Below, one piece after another: positions 11,694 to 21,955 of a DNA stretch of 64,000 nt. The translations under genes were made by a program, and so were the position numbers. The stretch covers positions 42,307,180-42,371,179 of the forward strand of contig OX485808.1 of assembly GCA_950295325.1 (NCBI GenBank), in the 5' to 3' direction. Each line of letters starts with the position of its first letter. The first letter of the stretch is position 1. The notes beneath the pieces were generated by a model that saw only the letters and a list, made by a program, of their open reading frames with translations, made no database searches and had not been told where the DNA came from. This DNA comes from Polytrichum commune. Its lineage: Eukaryota; Streptophyta; Polytrichopsida; Polytrichales; Polytrichaceae.

Positions 11694-13001
11694 ATGGACG
11701 TGTTGCTAAGGAATCAAGGCATGTTGCGGATCTGCAGGCAGCGCTTTCAAGCTCTTCTAGGTCTGCAAGGTGAGGTTTGGCAGATACCTGCGTCATTAAG
11801 TCATGGAGAGAGCTCCTACAATAATGGTATGGACAGGAGAAGCTCCCTTGTGTCCAGCGTGTCTTTTCTAAGTACCACTGCAGAGCATCAGGCTGCGACT
11901 CTGAAACCTAAAATTGAGTTCCTGAAGGCTTGGGGTGTGCGTGAGGATCAGCTGGAAAAAATTGTGCCTATGATCCAAGGGTATGGTATTGAAAACATGG
12001 CAAAAAAAGTGTCATATCTGGAGTCCAATGGCGTCGACAAACGATCAATAGCCAAACTTCTTATATCATCTCCCTCGTTTCTTAGTCACAGCATTGAAGG
12101 ACATCTGCAGCCCAAGGTAGATTTTCTGAAGGACATCGGTGTGAAGGAGAAGAGTGTCGGTAATGTGCTACCTCACACCCTTGCTCGTGGTCTACAAGGT
12201 ATGTTGCAGAAGATTACGTTTCTGGAAAACCATGGTGTGGAGAAGGAGAAAATTGGTGACGTGATTGCCTCATTCCCTCAAATCTTCAGCTACAGTCTTG
12301 AGAATAATCTTAAAAAGAAGGTGGAATTTCTTGTGGCTGAGGGTGTGGATGGCAAACGCTTGGCTAGGTTACTCACCACACATCCTGAAGTATTGGGAAA
12401 ATCTGTAGAAGGGGGCCTTGCAAAGACACTTAAGGTGTTGCGCGGCAGAAATGTGAAAGCATCTGTGCTTCCGCAAACCTTGGCCTCAACTGCCACTGTT
12501 AGCCCTGTGCGTCTTGAGGCTGAGTTAGGTCGTCTTGAAGAGGTCGGCTTTCGGCCGGCTGAAATAGGCGAAGTGATCAATAGAAACCCGGAAGTTCTTT
12601 TTAAGAAAGCAGAAACTATGAGCAGCAGACGAGCTTTTCTAGTGAAGACTCTGGAGTGTAGTGCAGAAGAAGCAGATGCAATGCTCTTGAAGTATCCAGG
12701 TATTTTGAATCAAAGCGAATCAAGCATGCAGAAGAAGGTTGAGTTTCTTGTCAACACAATGGGCTGCTCATTGCAAGAGATTCTGAGGTTCCCCAAAGTT
12801 CTTACTGCGAGCCTCGAATCGAAGATCAAGCCTCGCCAAAGAGTCCTGATGTCCCTTAAGGCGATGAATCTTTTGAAGAAGGAAAGAAACTTCCTTCACA
12901 TTGTTCAGAAAATGTCACAGAAAGACTTCATTCAAAAATTTGTGGAGGCAAGTCCTGAAGCAGCAGCGGCTTACAAGGGTGATGATGTCTTGACAAGCTG
13001 A
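11694..13001 (+). CDS. mTERF family protein (organellar transcription termination factor-like)
   Basis: Intronless frame of 435 residues. mTERF proteins are helical-repeat nucleic-acid-binding proteins that act in mitochondria or plastids in transcription termination, splicing or transcript maturation. Residues 1-60 are basic and poor in acidic residues (MDVLLRNQGMLRICRQR...), fitting an organelle targeting peptide; which organelle I cannot tell. From about residue 65 to 395 run about nine mTERF-type repeats of about 35 residues, with the typical KVxFLxxxGVxxxxIxxLLxxxPxLL pattern, for example KVDFLKDIGV, KVEFLVAEGV and KVEFLVNTMGC. Length is in the normal family range. A polyadenylation-like AATAAA lies about 8 bases after the stop. 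The leader upstream and the 3' flank are both locally multiplied. The precise ortholog is not identified. Confidence 0.93.
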   Translation: MDVLLRNQGMLRICRQRFQALLGLQGEVWQIPASLSHGESSYNNGMDRRSSLVSSVSFLSTTAEHQAATLKPKIEFLKAWGVREDQLEKIVPMIQGYGIENMAKKVSYLESNGVDKRSIAKLLISSPSFLSHSIEGHLQPKVDFLKDIGVKEKSVGNVLPHTLARGLQGMLQKITFLENHGVEKEKIGDVIASFPQIFSYSLENNLKKKVEFLVAEGVDGKRLARLLTTHPEVLGKSVEGGLAKTLKVLRGRNVKASVLPQTLASTATVSPVRLEAELGRLEEVGFRPAEIGEVINRNPEVLFKKAETMSSRRAFLVKTLECSAEEADAMLLKYPGILNQSESSMQKKVEFLVNTMGCSLQEILRFPKVLTASLESKIKPRQRVLMSLKAMNLLKKERNFLHIVQKMSQKDFIQKFVEASPEAAAAYKGDDVLTS

Positions 13002-13204
13002 AAATATAAATAAAGGTGATTTAACAAACAGGTTCTTCTCAAGGTGCCTTGTCTGGGGTGAGAGCAAATAGAGGTGATTTTGTTAGACTAGGCTTATTTC
13101 TGCCTCCCTTCCCCATGTTGTATATGCCTGTGTCATTATTGAGCTCTCTGGAAAATTTCTGCTAGTGAGATGTGCAATGGATCCTTGGGTGTGGTGTGCA
13201 TTGA

Positions 13205-13557
13205 GCAGACTGTTTCATCCTGATCATACTCATGGTTTTAGCATCCCATTGAGCATCTCAATTGCCTATTCTCTTAGCAATTCAAAATTTCTGTTTATTT
13301 GGTGTTGAAAATTGAAAGAGGTCGTGAGATAAGATTGTCTTTAGCATCCCATTGAACATCTCAATATCCTACCCTCTCAGCAGGTTCAAGTTTCTGTTTA
13401 TTTGGTGTTGAAGATCAAAAGAGGCAATGAGATAGGATTGCAGACTGTTCAATATTGATCATCCTCTCCTCTCATAGAGTATGGCATCCCATGCAGCACC
13501 TCATTTGTCTATTCTCTCAGCAGTTTAAAGTTTCAGTTTATTTGCCTTTGTAAGTGG
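13205..13557 (+). repeat. Tandem repeats in the mTERF 3' flank, about 100-bp unit, three copies
   Basis: Units start GCATCCCAT at 13241, 13344 and 13484. Each continues with CATCTCA-type sequence, TATTCTCT or TACCCTCTCAGCA, and a GTTTATTTG box followed in the first two by GTGTTGAA. A preceding spacer, CAGACTGTT then GATCAT, occurs before units 1 and 3. It probably lies in or just after the 3' UTR. Noncoding. Confidence 0.8.
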
Positions 13558-13599
13558 AAGCTAGCCCCTCAAAACTGCACAAGTGAACATCGCACTTAA

Positions 13600-15560
13600 A
13601 ACACATGCCAATCATGTGTCACTGGCGATTGCAATTTTCATTGTCTCTATCAATTCCATTACTCACACTGATTCCTCAACAGTCATATGTTTTTATTTTT
13701 ATTTTCCTCAGAATGAATGCTTATTGTGGTAGAGGCACTCTAGAGGCTACAGAATTGAGGATCCAACTCTTTTTAGTGAAAGGATATCAAACGCTGTCTG
13801 TGGGGCATTGGTTAATCCTGAAATTTGCATGAAGTGATGTGTCTGAATATAGTGGGAAGTGATGGGAACTGCATATGCTTTGTAGGAATGCTGCAATAAG
13901 TTATAACTCTGAAGTTATGTTATATGTTGGCCTCATAGATGTTATATGTTGGCCTTATAGTGTGTATTTATTATACTCAGCAGCATGACCCGGTAAATTG
14001 GTAGTACAATTCTATGAGGGATACTGGTGGGTAACCCAATGAGTTGGATGGAATGTAGTCATGGAAAACCAGCACAGGGCCTGTTTTAATGAGCATGAGT
14101 ACCATAATAGCTAGTAAACTATATTAGTCATGGTTAGGGGAATACTCAACCTTTAAGTTTTCTAAAGTTGGAACTTGGGCCACCACCCTTGAGTCTCCTC
14201 CCATTGTGATCACAGTACAAAAAAAGTAACACTCTTTGGTATTGGTTGAAAACATTTTGACATGCGAGGAGGTGCTAAACCAAGTTTGGCCCTCAATGAA
14301 CTGATGTAGAATGTTCTTCATTCATACTTTCACACCAACTCCAAGCATGCACCAAAACATACTAAACATGGAAAGTGTTATATGCAAAACAACCAACTCT
14401 TAACTGTAACTCCAGTTGAGTTAATGATAACTCTAATGTCTAACCCTATAAAAAGATTATTATTCAAAACTTAAGAGAAGCTTTGCATAAGCATAATGTG
14501 CATTATGTTGAATACATGTATCATGTCTTTCTGCTATTGCTTTACAAATCAATTATTTAAAATCCTGACTCAGGCAAGGATTGAAGTTTGGTGAAAACAA
14601 TACTCACAAACTCAAGAGATATGATCCATATGAATTGCACTTCAACTGTATGATAATTTGAAACTTAGCGAATCATTCCTGCAGGCAAGAACAATGAGTA
14701 AAAACTAGAAACCAAACTTTATCCTCTGAAGAAGCATCTCCGTAAGGAAATAGCATAACAGGTTCATAATATTTGCTCAACATGCTAGCATGAGATTTTA
14801 CACTGCTTCATTAATCTTAGAAGACACCTCTTATTTGCATGTTCTGCACATATCCTCTCCATTAATTTCTTATAATAAATTGAAAGTTAAGGAATAACAC
14901 CTAACTCAAGATATCTTTTACTATGTACCTCGTGAATGGCATCTCCAGATTGCAGGGTAAACCCAACTGAGTCAAGTAAAAATGAGCTAATTCTCTTCTA
15001 TGTGGAGAGAAAAAGGCAGAGACATCCCCAAATGTGATTGCAGGAAGAACACCCACAACCTGTAAGGCAATACTTTGACTACTTTTGTTCTTATCTGTAA
15101 AGTCACAATCAATGTCTAAGACAAGCAACTAACACTTTCTTCATCAGGTTGAAATTGTGGTCAAAATTGATGGGCTCAGCAAATATCAGCCAATTTCCTA
15201 TGTGCTCTAACAGGAGCCTCAAAGCATGTCAGTGACCACATATGGAAGATACATATATATCTTGACATGGTTGCCACTAGACAATTCACAAGATTTACAG
15301 AAAACCCAGTTAATGTCTATAATTCATTAAACAATGCACTTGGGACGTGGAGTAACACTTTGAGAAGTATTCTTCTTTGTAATCTCAAATGCTTTGGGGA
15401 CAATTAACAACTATGACAGACCATGAGTCTTGTAATCCCAGCAGTCAAAGCAAGTGTTCACAAACTAGAAGCAACACAGGTGATTACCAACCAAAGACAC
15501 AGAGACACATTCACACATTCCTGAAACAGGCAGCAAACACAAGTAGCTATATAAAAGAGT
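13600..15560. other. Convergent intergenic spacer between the mTERF and TPR-SET genes
   Basis: No complete gene recognised. Open frames are short and lack family features. A stretch with exon-like splice borders on the minus strand (14929-15059) is listed separately. Confidence 0.5.
14929..15059 (-). other. Possible extra exon, unassigned
   Basis: On the minus strand, 131 bases run open between a good acceptor (TTGCCTTACAG) and a good donor (ACGAG then GTACAT). Only one of three frames is open and it encodes a non-repetitive 43-residue stretch including GVLPAITFGDVSAFF and LGLPCNLEMPF. It lies downstream of the TPR-SET stop, in the same orientation. It could be an exon of an alternative TPR-SET transcript, a 3'-UTR exon (a donor-like CTG then GTGAGG sits just after the TPR-SET stop), or a gene fragment. 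I recognise no family. Confidence 0.25.
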
Positions 15561-15625
15561 TTTTCGTTATGTACCTGCCACCTTCTATACTTGCACAAGC
15601 AAATCATCAAACCTCACCAGTAGTA

Positions 15626-17944
15626 CTAGTTTGGACTGGTTTCATGTGCTTTGATTAAGCGTTTCAGGATTTCTGACTTTTGTTTGCCATATATACATCT
15701 ACATATGTGCATGGCTCGCTTTTGTGCATCACTGATAACTGCACTACTTGCCCCCTGCTCCTCAAATTTCTTAAGCCAAAACCCCGCAAAGAATAACGAC
15801 ATTCCATCACCAGGAGTGGCAGCTGTCATTGCATCAATCAGATTCTCAGGTAATGGCAATTTTTTGGCTAGGTCACCGAGCCGGTCAAGGTTGAGGTAGC
15901 CTATCCAATACATGATGAAGAAGGAGGCTCGAATCAGTTGTATCTCATACAGATATAAACCAATATTTTTGAGGATATGTTCAAGTTTGAGGGCAAGCTT
16001 TGCCATTTTGAAAGACTCCGCGTGCCCTGATGTAACAGATTCCTTGTATCCCCACAAAGATTGAAAGCGCCTGCTAACTTGCTTCAGAGGAGTGCTCAAA
16101 GTTGTTTCCAATTCGCATCTTGAGCAATTACACTTAAACTCCCAGCAGTCTTTATCAAGAAGCTCATGACGCATCTGCTTGGGAAGAAGGGTGTTAACAT
16201 ATGCAAGTGTCACCTCCTCCCCTGCTTCAATTGGCCGGGAAGCATGTAAGAATAAGGTGTCACCCACATGCAGCCTGTAAGAATTCGATGCACAGGAATG
16301 GTTGATGAATGATGGTAATGGCCATACACCTAGAAATTGGCTTGCAGGTGGTTGCCGACCAGCCACTAACGCTCTAGCACAAGAACCTGATTCATCCATT
16401 GCATTTTGGACCACCACTCCTTTAATGCGAGCAAGTGGCACATCCTCCTTACTTGAACTCCATTTGCTATTAGGTTTGAACAACTCCAAAGTCGGCACCT
16501 TCCCGTTCCCGTGACAATCACAATCAGCTAGACTGCAAATTTGCTGCAGCCATTTCGAGGATTTCAACACAAGATTGGACAGTTTGAACACCAATTCATC
16601 CCTTAACGAGGGATTTGAGCGTCCAGATGGTGTGACCATCTTCCTACCTTCGGTGTGCACAACAGCGAGCGCATTACTAACGAGCAGTAATTCACCCACT
16701 TCAACATCTCGAGTTACGAATAGCCCACGTTTGCCTTTACCTTCCATCAGCTTAATCTCCACAGGACCTACAAAGTCACTGAATTCCATTGGCATTGGTC
16801 CATCATAACCTCCAAGCAGGTATTTATGAAGCTCATATGAACCCCATCGACTTTGCATATCACATAACTTACTCTTCTGATGCGCAACTTTTATCTCCTT
16901 CTCAGGCGAATACTCCAATGCCAATGCAAAGGCTTCGCTTGCAAGCTCAAATTGTTGCATATGATGCAGCGCCAGCCCTTTTCGATATATGCTCTTCAGA
17001 TGTTGTGGATCAAGAAGAAGTGCTTCCCTTGCATCCATAAGAGCTCTCTCATAATGTGACAACTTCATCCAAGCGGCTGCCCTATTTGAGTAAGCAAGCA
17101 TCACAGTTTCCGCAGCCACTTTGCCATTGTTCACTGCACCATTCTCCAAGTGTCCTCTCTTCTTATTCTTGGGATTTGTTTTCCGCTTACTTGATTCCAC
17201 AGCTTTCTGAAGACATTTCGTATATAAATCTATGGCTCCTGGCCAATCCTGCTTTGTAAACAACCGATTCCCTTCTGTCCGCAACGCTGCAGCATCCATG
17301 CCTTCCCATGGATCGACTTCCACTATGTTTGGGGTGTTATCAGACAACACTATGAGATCCTCCTCAGTATTCACATACAGAGCAATCGATTCATCTGGCA
17401 AGTCTGATAGAAATGGTGCCTTAATAGCCACTTTGGCACCTTTCGCATAGCGTCTCTGCACCTTAGCCCAAGAAGCTGAGCCATCAAGACTGGCATCATC
17501 AATCATAACTCTTGCAGCATGCCCTTCATCATCTTCCACCAATGTCTGTATTAAACTCAAAAAAAATGTGTCTGCACATATGGTAGCATACAGCACTCGC
17601 CCGTGGTATCGCTTGCCTACCTTTAACTCCACAAGGCGGATACTACGCATGCCTTCCAATGCTTTCTTCCGCACCGGTGGACGCACATCATAGTTTGAGC
17701 TCTTTGTAACAGCGGCTGCATCCTTGGTTAGCTGCCAGTCCCGTTCTAGCTCCCCAAATTGCTTCATGAACCTCATATGTGCCTCCATCAATCCAGGTTT
17801 GTCCATGAGTAACGAATATTTCACTAATCCCCTCTCCATTGGTGTCAGCTGTGGATCCATCCCATACAACTGTAATGTTCCTAGTTGCATCAGTATCTCC
17901 CTTCCCAGCTCATTGCCCCCCATCGCTGTGCTTCCTTTATGCAT
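15626..17944 (-). CDS. TPR and SET domain protein, probable lysine methyltransferase
   Basis: Intronless 772-residue frame. TPR-like repeats span about residues 216-350 (TEGNRLFTKQDWPGAIDLYTKCL; YSNRAAAWMKLSHYERALMDAREAL; YRKGLALHHMQQFELASEAF). A split SET domain follows from about 395 to 583. It opens with GKGKRGLFVTRDVEVGELLL, and the SAM-binding NHSC motif is at 548-551 (LPSFINHSCASN). The AYVN stretch at about 581 matches the catalytic tyrosine region. A post-SET cysteine cluster CxCxxC lies at 605-610. The architecture resembles plant TPR-SET proteins of the ATXR1/SDG35 or SMYD-like group; the substrate is unknown. Residues 1-215 have no domain I can name. The first ATG is at 17944, and an alternative ATG seven codons in (MGGNELG) may be the true start. 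Four tandem leader repeats lie upstream. Confidence 0.9.
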   Translation of the reverse strand: MHKGSTAMGGNELGREILMQLGTLQLYGMDPQLTPMERGLVKYSLLMDKPGLMEAHMRFMKQFGELERDWQLTKDAAAVTKSSNYDVRPPVRKKALEGMRSIRLVELKVGKRYHGRVLYATICADTFFLSLIQTLVEDDEGHAARVMIDDASLDGSASWAKVQRRYAKGAKVAIKAPFLSDLPDESIALYVNTEEDLIVLSDNTPNIVEVDPWEGMDAAALRTEGNRLFTKQDWPGAIDLYTKCLQKAVESSKRKTNPKNKKRGHLENGAVNNGKVAAETVMLAYSNRAAAWMKLSHYERALMDAREALLLDPQHLKSIYRKGLALHHMQQFELASEAFALALEYSPEKEIKVAHQKSKLCDMQSRWGSYELHKYLLGGYDGPMPMEFSDFVGPVEIKLMEGKGKRGLFVTRDVEVGELLLVSNALAVVHTEGRKMVTPSGRSNPSLRDELVFKLSNLVLKSSKWLQQICSLADCDCHGNGKVPTLELFKPNSKWSSSKEDVPLARIKGVVVQNAMDESGSCARALVAGRQPPASQFLGVWPLPSFINHSCASNSYRLHVGDTLFLHASRPIEAGEEVTLAYVNTLLPKQMRHELLDKDCWEFKCNCSRCELETTLSTPLKQVSRRFQSLWGYKESVTSGHAESFKMAKLALKLEHILKNIGLYLYEIQLIRASFFIMYWIGYLNLDRLGDLAKKLPLPENLIDAMTAATPGDGMSLFFAGFWLKKFEEQGASSAVISDAQKRAMHICRCIYGKQKSEILKRLIKAHETSPN

Positions 17945-18094
17945 ACTTACTTACTTGTCTGTTTGCTTGCTTGCTTGCTTGTAATCATTCAATCAGTCTC
18001 CTGTGTTCCTCTTCACCCTTTAAGCATCACAGCACCTGTCGATCCTCCTCACATTTCAGAACCCTGTCACCACTCCAAATTGATTGCCTTCCAC

Positions 18095-18690
18095 GCTGAT
18101 TGTCCTCGCTCAATCCAGAAGCTCCCAAACGTCTGAAATCAAAACCATCCCATCGATCACTAAGTAAACCCTACAGAATTTTCCACAAAATAAAAAGAAT
18201 CCAGTTCATTAACCCTCTGTTGCTCTCAACTACACAGCCCAGTAATGGCGATTTTGCTCTATTAGTCCAGAAGCTGCCAAACCTCGGAAATAAAAACCAT
18301 CCCATCGACCACTAAGTAAACCCTACACAATTTTGGCAAAATAAACTAGAATCCAGTTCAATAACCCGCTGTTGCTCTCAACTACACCACCCAGTCACGA
18401 TGCTGATTCCTCGATCAATCCAAAAGCTGCCAAACTGATGAACTCAAACCATCGACCACTAAGTAAACCCTACTACACAATCTTCACAAATTCAAAAATA
18501 CTATTCCACCTCATTAACCTATTCTGTTCTTCTCAACTACACTACCCAGTCCCGATGCAGATTGCTCGATCAATCCAGAAGCTGCTAAACCTCTGAAACC
18601 AAATCATCCCATTCACATCGACCTCTAAATAAACCCTACTACAAAATTTTCACAGCACAAAAATAATTCCAGCTCATTAACCCAGTCATT
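18095..18690 (-). repeat. Tandem leader repeats of the TPR-SET gene, about 153-bp unit, four copies
   Basis: The anchor TCCAGAAGCT (or TCCAAAAGCT) occurs at 18114, 18266, 18419 and 18574, spacing 152, 153 and 155. Every copy contains CATCGA(T/C)CAC-type sequence, an AAACCCTA telo-box (18166, 18318, 18465, 18631), a TTCACA/AAAATA stretch, TCATTAACC, and in three copies CTCAACTACAC. Divergence between copies is moderate. It lies 150-750 bp upstream of the start codon, so probably in a 5'-UTR intron or the promoter-proximal leader. Confidence 0.88.
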
Positions 18691-19055
18691 AATCCAATGC
18701 CACACGCCCCAGAGCATCAATCTCATCACTAGATAGCTCCGACCACCCCGATCAATTCCTGGTCGAAGTTGCCCAAAACCCTACCCATCCCTCCAACCTA
18801 CCGACAAACTCCCCCAAAATAAAATCCTTAAGAACTCCGAGCACTTAACATACCAAACACACCCAAATAAATCAAATAAAATAGAATAAAATAAAGACCA
18901 ACACGGCACACACACCCAAAAAATACAACCCAACAACAACAAACCTCGACACAACTAGTTCATCCACTCACACAAAAAAAAATCCCCAAAACTGGATCAA
19001 ATCCCAACCCACCTAAAAAACCCCGCCACAATCCAACCATCACGCTCAAAAAACT

Positions 19056-19076
19056 CCCCCCCCCCCCCGCCCCCCC
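19056..19076. repeat. C-rich homopolymer tract
   Basis: Thirteen C, one G, then seven C. On the minus strand it is a G-tract and could form a quadruplex in the leader region of the TPR-SET gene. Its length may be an assembly artefact. Confidence 0.8.
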
Positions 19077-19154
19077 TAACCCCATAGATTGTGTCTACTC
19101 CTACTCCTATACACTGACAATCAAAATGGGTTAAACAAAAAAAATTGCAGAAAA

Positions 19155-19420
19155 AATACCTCCAAAGAGTGCGAGTGTGCTTAGAGTCAAATCTGCAGCA
19201 AGCACCAATCCGAAGAAACTCGAAGGTTTCGAAGCGAAGCGACTAGAAGAGGAAACAAAGCTGGCGAATCGCGTTGAGCTACTTGAGCTATTGAGGGGAA
19301 TCCAGTGAAGCTGGGGATCCTGCCTTGCTTTGCCTTGCCTTTCCTCCTCCGCTGTTTGTTGCGAGATTCTGGGCTATGGAACCTTGCGTACGAGGTCAAG
19401 CGGAAGGAGAGAAAGCGAAG
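19155..19420 (-). promoter_or_regulatory. Probable first leader exon and promoter edge of the TPR-SET gene
   Basis: Reading leftward, a donor-like site TTTGGAG then GTATTTTTT lies at about 19160. The sequence upstream of it is GC-richer than its surroundings. A 5'-UTR intron from here to near 18000, spanning the four leader repeats, would explain the long gap before the start codon. The acceptor is not resolved. This is inference from sequence only. Confidence 0.3.
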
Positions 19421-19659
19421 TCGACGACGGTTTTTCTTTCGTCGCTATTATCACGAGGAACGAGCGATGCTCTCACGAATCTGCGCGCGGCTCCTCAGCA
19501 AATGGCACCCGGGTGTTCTATATAATTTGTGTGTATTTTGTGCGTATTTTGTGTATGCGTTGTGTGTACGGTGTAGGATTCTTACGTGTGTGTGGATTCC
19601 TTTGCAAGGGATCATGCATGCCACTAACTTATCCTTCCATTCTTCTCATCATCTGGGTG

Positions 19660-20020
19660 TTATTTGGTTCATTTTCGTGTTCTCAAACTTCTACCGATTA
19701 GATTTACACTACAAATCTCGTGTTGCATTCGCAAATCTACAATGAAACATATGCAAAAATTGGACCTCTCATGAGTTAGTTATGGTTATCGGAAGTGTAT
19801 GTTTGTTGATTTCTTAATTTGATACATAGGTCTTCCCAATTGTGTTCACTATTGAGTGTAGAGTAGTTATTACTATTCACAAATGTAGTCTAGTTTATTA
19901 TAAAATTGTGTCTTGATGATGTTTGCTCTTTGATCCTCACCAAACCACGTATCCATCAAATATAGGGGTCTAATGAAGAAAACGAGCCACTTAAGACCCA
20001 TTTACCTCATCCTTTCATTC
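19660..20020 (+). repeat. Dispersed repeat family D, copy 2
   Basis: It matches 32260-32630 through an ordered series: TTCTACCGAT, GATTTACAC/GATCTACAC, GGTTATCGGAA, ATGTTTGTTGATTTCTTA, TACATAGGTC, GATCCTCACC and GAAAACGAGCC. A PIF-like MITE follows directly at its right end. Noncoding. Confidence 0.8.
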
Positions 20021-20033
20021 TTCTCTTAGATTA

Positions 20034-20339
20034 GGGCCACTGCAAATACAAGACTCAAGGCCCATGACCGTTGCATTCTAAGATCTCTCAATGGCCAAAA
20101 AGGTTGAGACTCTCCATGTTCACTTCACACCAGAAGGTGAAGGCCTAAGGGGCCAGATAAAAATGGATTCCTACATGGTAGGCTAAAAATAATATTGCAT
20201 GGTTTGCAAATAATTTGCATCAAGAGGTGGACTTGACACAAATTCTAGGAGACCATGTTAGTGGTACAACCTTTGGATGAGAATCAAGGGCCCTCACACT
20301 TACATTGTCACTGCCCTTGGTTCGTGTGTGAAGTGGCCC
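20034..20339. mobile_element. MITE family C (PIF/Harbinger-like), copy 1, 306 bp
   Basis: It opens GGGCCACT, then AAGACTCAAGGCCC, and closes with the inverse: CCCTTGG, CGTGTGTGAAGTGGCCC. The flank is TTA on the left and TTG on the right, an imperfect 3-bp target duplication. The GGGCC terminus with a 3-bp TWA-type target is typical of PIF/Harbinger or Tourist MITEs. The interior shares TGCATTCTAAGATCTCTCA and TTTGGATGAGAATC with copy 2 at 56824. Confidence 0.75.
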
Positions 20340-20654
20340 TTGGCTTACCTTCATCATGTATGTAGCTTTCTCTTCAAACGATCACATAAATAAGATGACC
20401 CAAAATCATGCAAGTAACTTACTTTGGAGTTGTTACCATGACCAATCGCTCATCTAAGAGCATAATGGCTACGAGAGTTCGTCACAATGTTTCATCTATC
20501 TAGGTGCATTGTCATCCATAATTCCAAAGTTTTGTCCATGAGTTTATTGATTATGTTTGATAACCATCAAGACGAGAGTGGACGACTAGCCCTCTATGAT
20601 ATGTGTCTCCATTATGATTGGATGTCCTTGTGACTAATGTTGGCCCCGTATGCA

Positions 20655-21083
20655 ACAAGAAAACGGTAGAACCGTGGGGCTCTGTCCTTTATTATGAAAG
20701 ACTATAATTATAGTTGTCCACTTTGCTCACGCCAGTTCATGATTATTTACTATACCAAACCTTTCTTGGATTTTGTGCACCTTCTCCTCAAGTGCATATC
20801 AAGAACTGAAGCTACTCATTTATCACCTGAATTTTTAAAAATTAACAATTAACAACTGCCAAAATAACTATAGTTAACTAAACTTCTTTTAATACATTTT
20901 AGGGAGCAAGTATAGTTAACTATATATATATATCTATATAGTTAACATCCACATTAAATAAACTATACCAAAAATAATAGGAACAAGTAATGTTCAAGTG
21001 TGAACACAAAGTAGTTAGGAAATTTTCTCTCTTGAAACAAAGAAGTTGATGCATAGTCTTTGTCCTACAGACAAAGCCAATAA
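20655..21083 (+). repeat. Repeat family B (palindrome-rich), copy 1
   Basis: It begins CAACAAGAAAACGGTAGAACC and ends near GTCCTACAGACAAAGCCAA. Between them lie repeats of the palindromic motif AACTATAGTTAAC and the phrases CTTTCTTGGATTTTGTGCACC and ACATCCACATTAAATAAA, all shared with the copy at 30305. Noncoding. Confidence 0.8.
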
Positions 21084-21574
21084 AGGTCTTTCTCATTTGT
21101 GCCAATAGGTAGTGCCCCCTCTCCTCATCCCACCCAACCCAAATAACCAAAACATAAAATAAAACTAAACTAAACTAAAGATGTCCTCCTTAGTCCATCA
21201 TGTTTAACATTCTTCATTCTTCACTTATTCATTGTGTTGTTTTGCTTGTCATTTAGAGATTGCGAAACTATCATGAAGCATGTAGTGGTTCAATGGAGCC
21301 ATGGCATGGGAATGTGAACTTTAAAATTTGAAGCATGTTTAGGTAGGGTTTAGACTTTAGTGGGCTATGATGTCAACCTAGGTGCCTTGTATGATGAGGG
21401 TGTCACTAAGTTAGGTGTACTTGAATAGGTAAAGTTTGCCATGTCCCCTAGATGGGAGCCATAACTTGGGCATCACATGTACCCATTCAATTGGGTAGAA
21501 TGTTGAGAAAGCTCCACATGGAGTTGGTTTTAGTTCCATGTATTCGTTTGAATGAGGTACATGTAACATAGAAG

Positions 21575-21680
21575 AATAAGGCATTAGAAGCTCAACCTCT
21601 TAAGGTGAATGGCATTAGCCTTTAAAGGACCAAGTTCAAATCTCCTCCAAATTGTCTTTAAAAACCCATCCCATTTCAAC
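21575..21680 (+). repeat. Possible tRNA-derived SINE head
   Basis: A box-A-like TTAGAAGCTCAACC at about 21584 is followed about 40 bases later by a box-B-like AAGTTCAAATCTCC at about 21633. Spacing fits an internal RNA polymerase III promoter. No tail or target duplication was found. Could be chance. Confidence 0.3.
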
Positions 21681-21916
21681 AACTTAATAAATTGATCATG
21701 TATCACCAGTGATGGATATGACCATATAGATGGCATGTTTGTAGAATTAGAGTTGTTCATGAAATCTAACCAACCGTCCATGTGTCCCGGCTCAAAAGAT
21801 TATAACGTTAGTGTGTGCATCGATATGGATGGACATCAGGGGAGGGGGGCATCAATGATTGCCCAAACCAAAAAAGTCCCTCTCGATTTTTTAAGGGTTG
21901 AATCATTATGATTTTG

Positions 21917-21917
21917 C

Positions 21918-21955
<38 letters not shown>
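21917..21955. repeat. (GTT)n microsatellite
   Basis: About thirteen uninterrupted TTG/GTT units. Confidence 0.95.

Noticed and set aside
18095-18690. CRISPR-like array
   Set aside because: The units are long, diverged, without unique spacers, and in a plant genome. A tandem duplication explains them.
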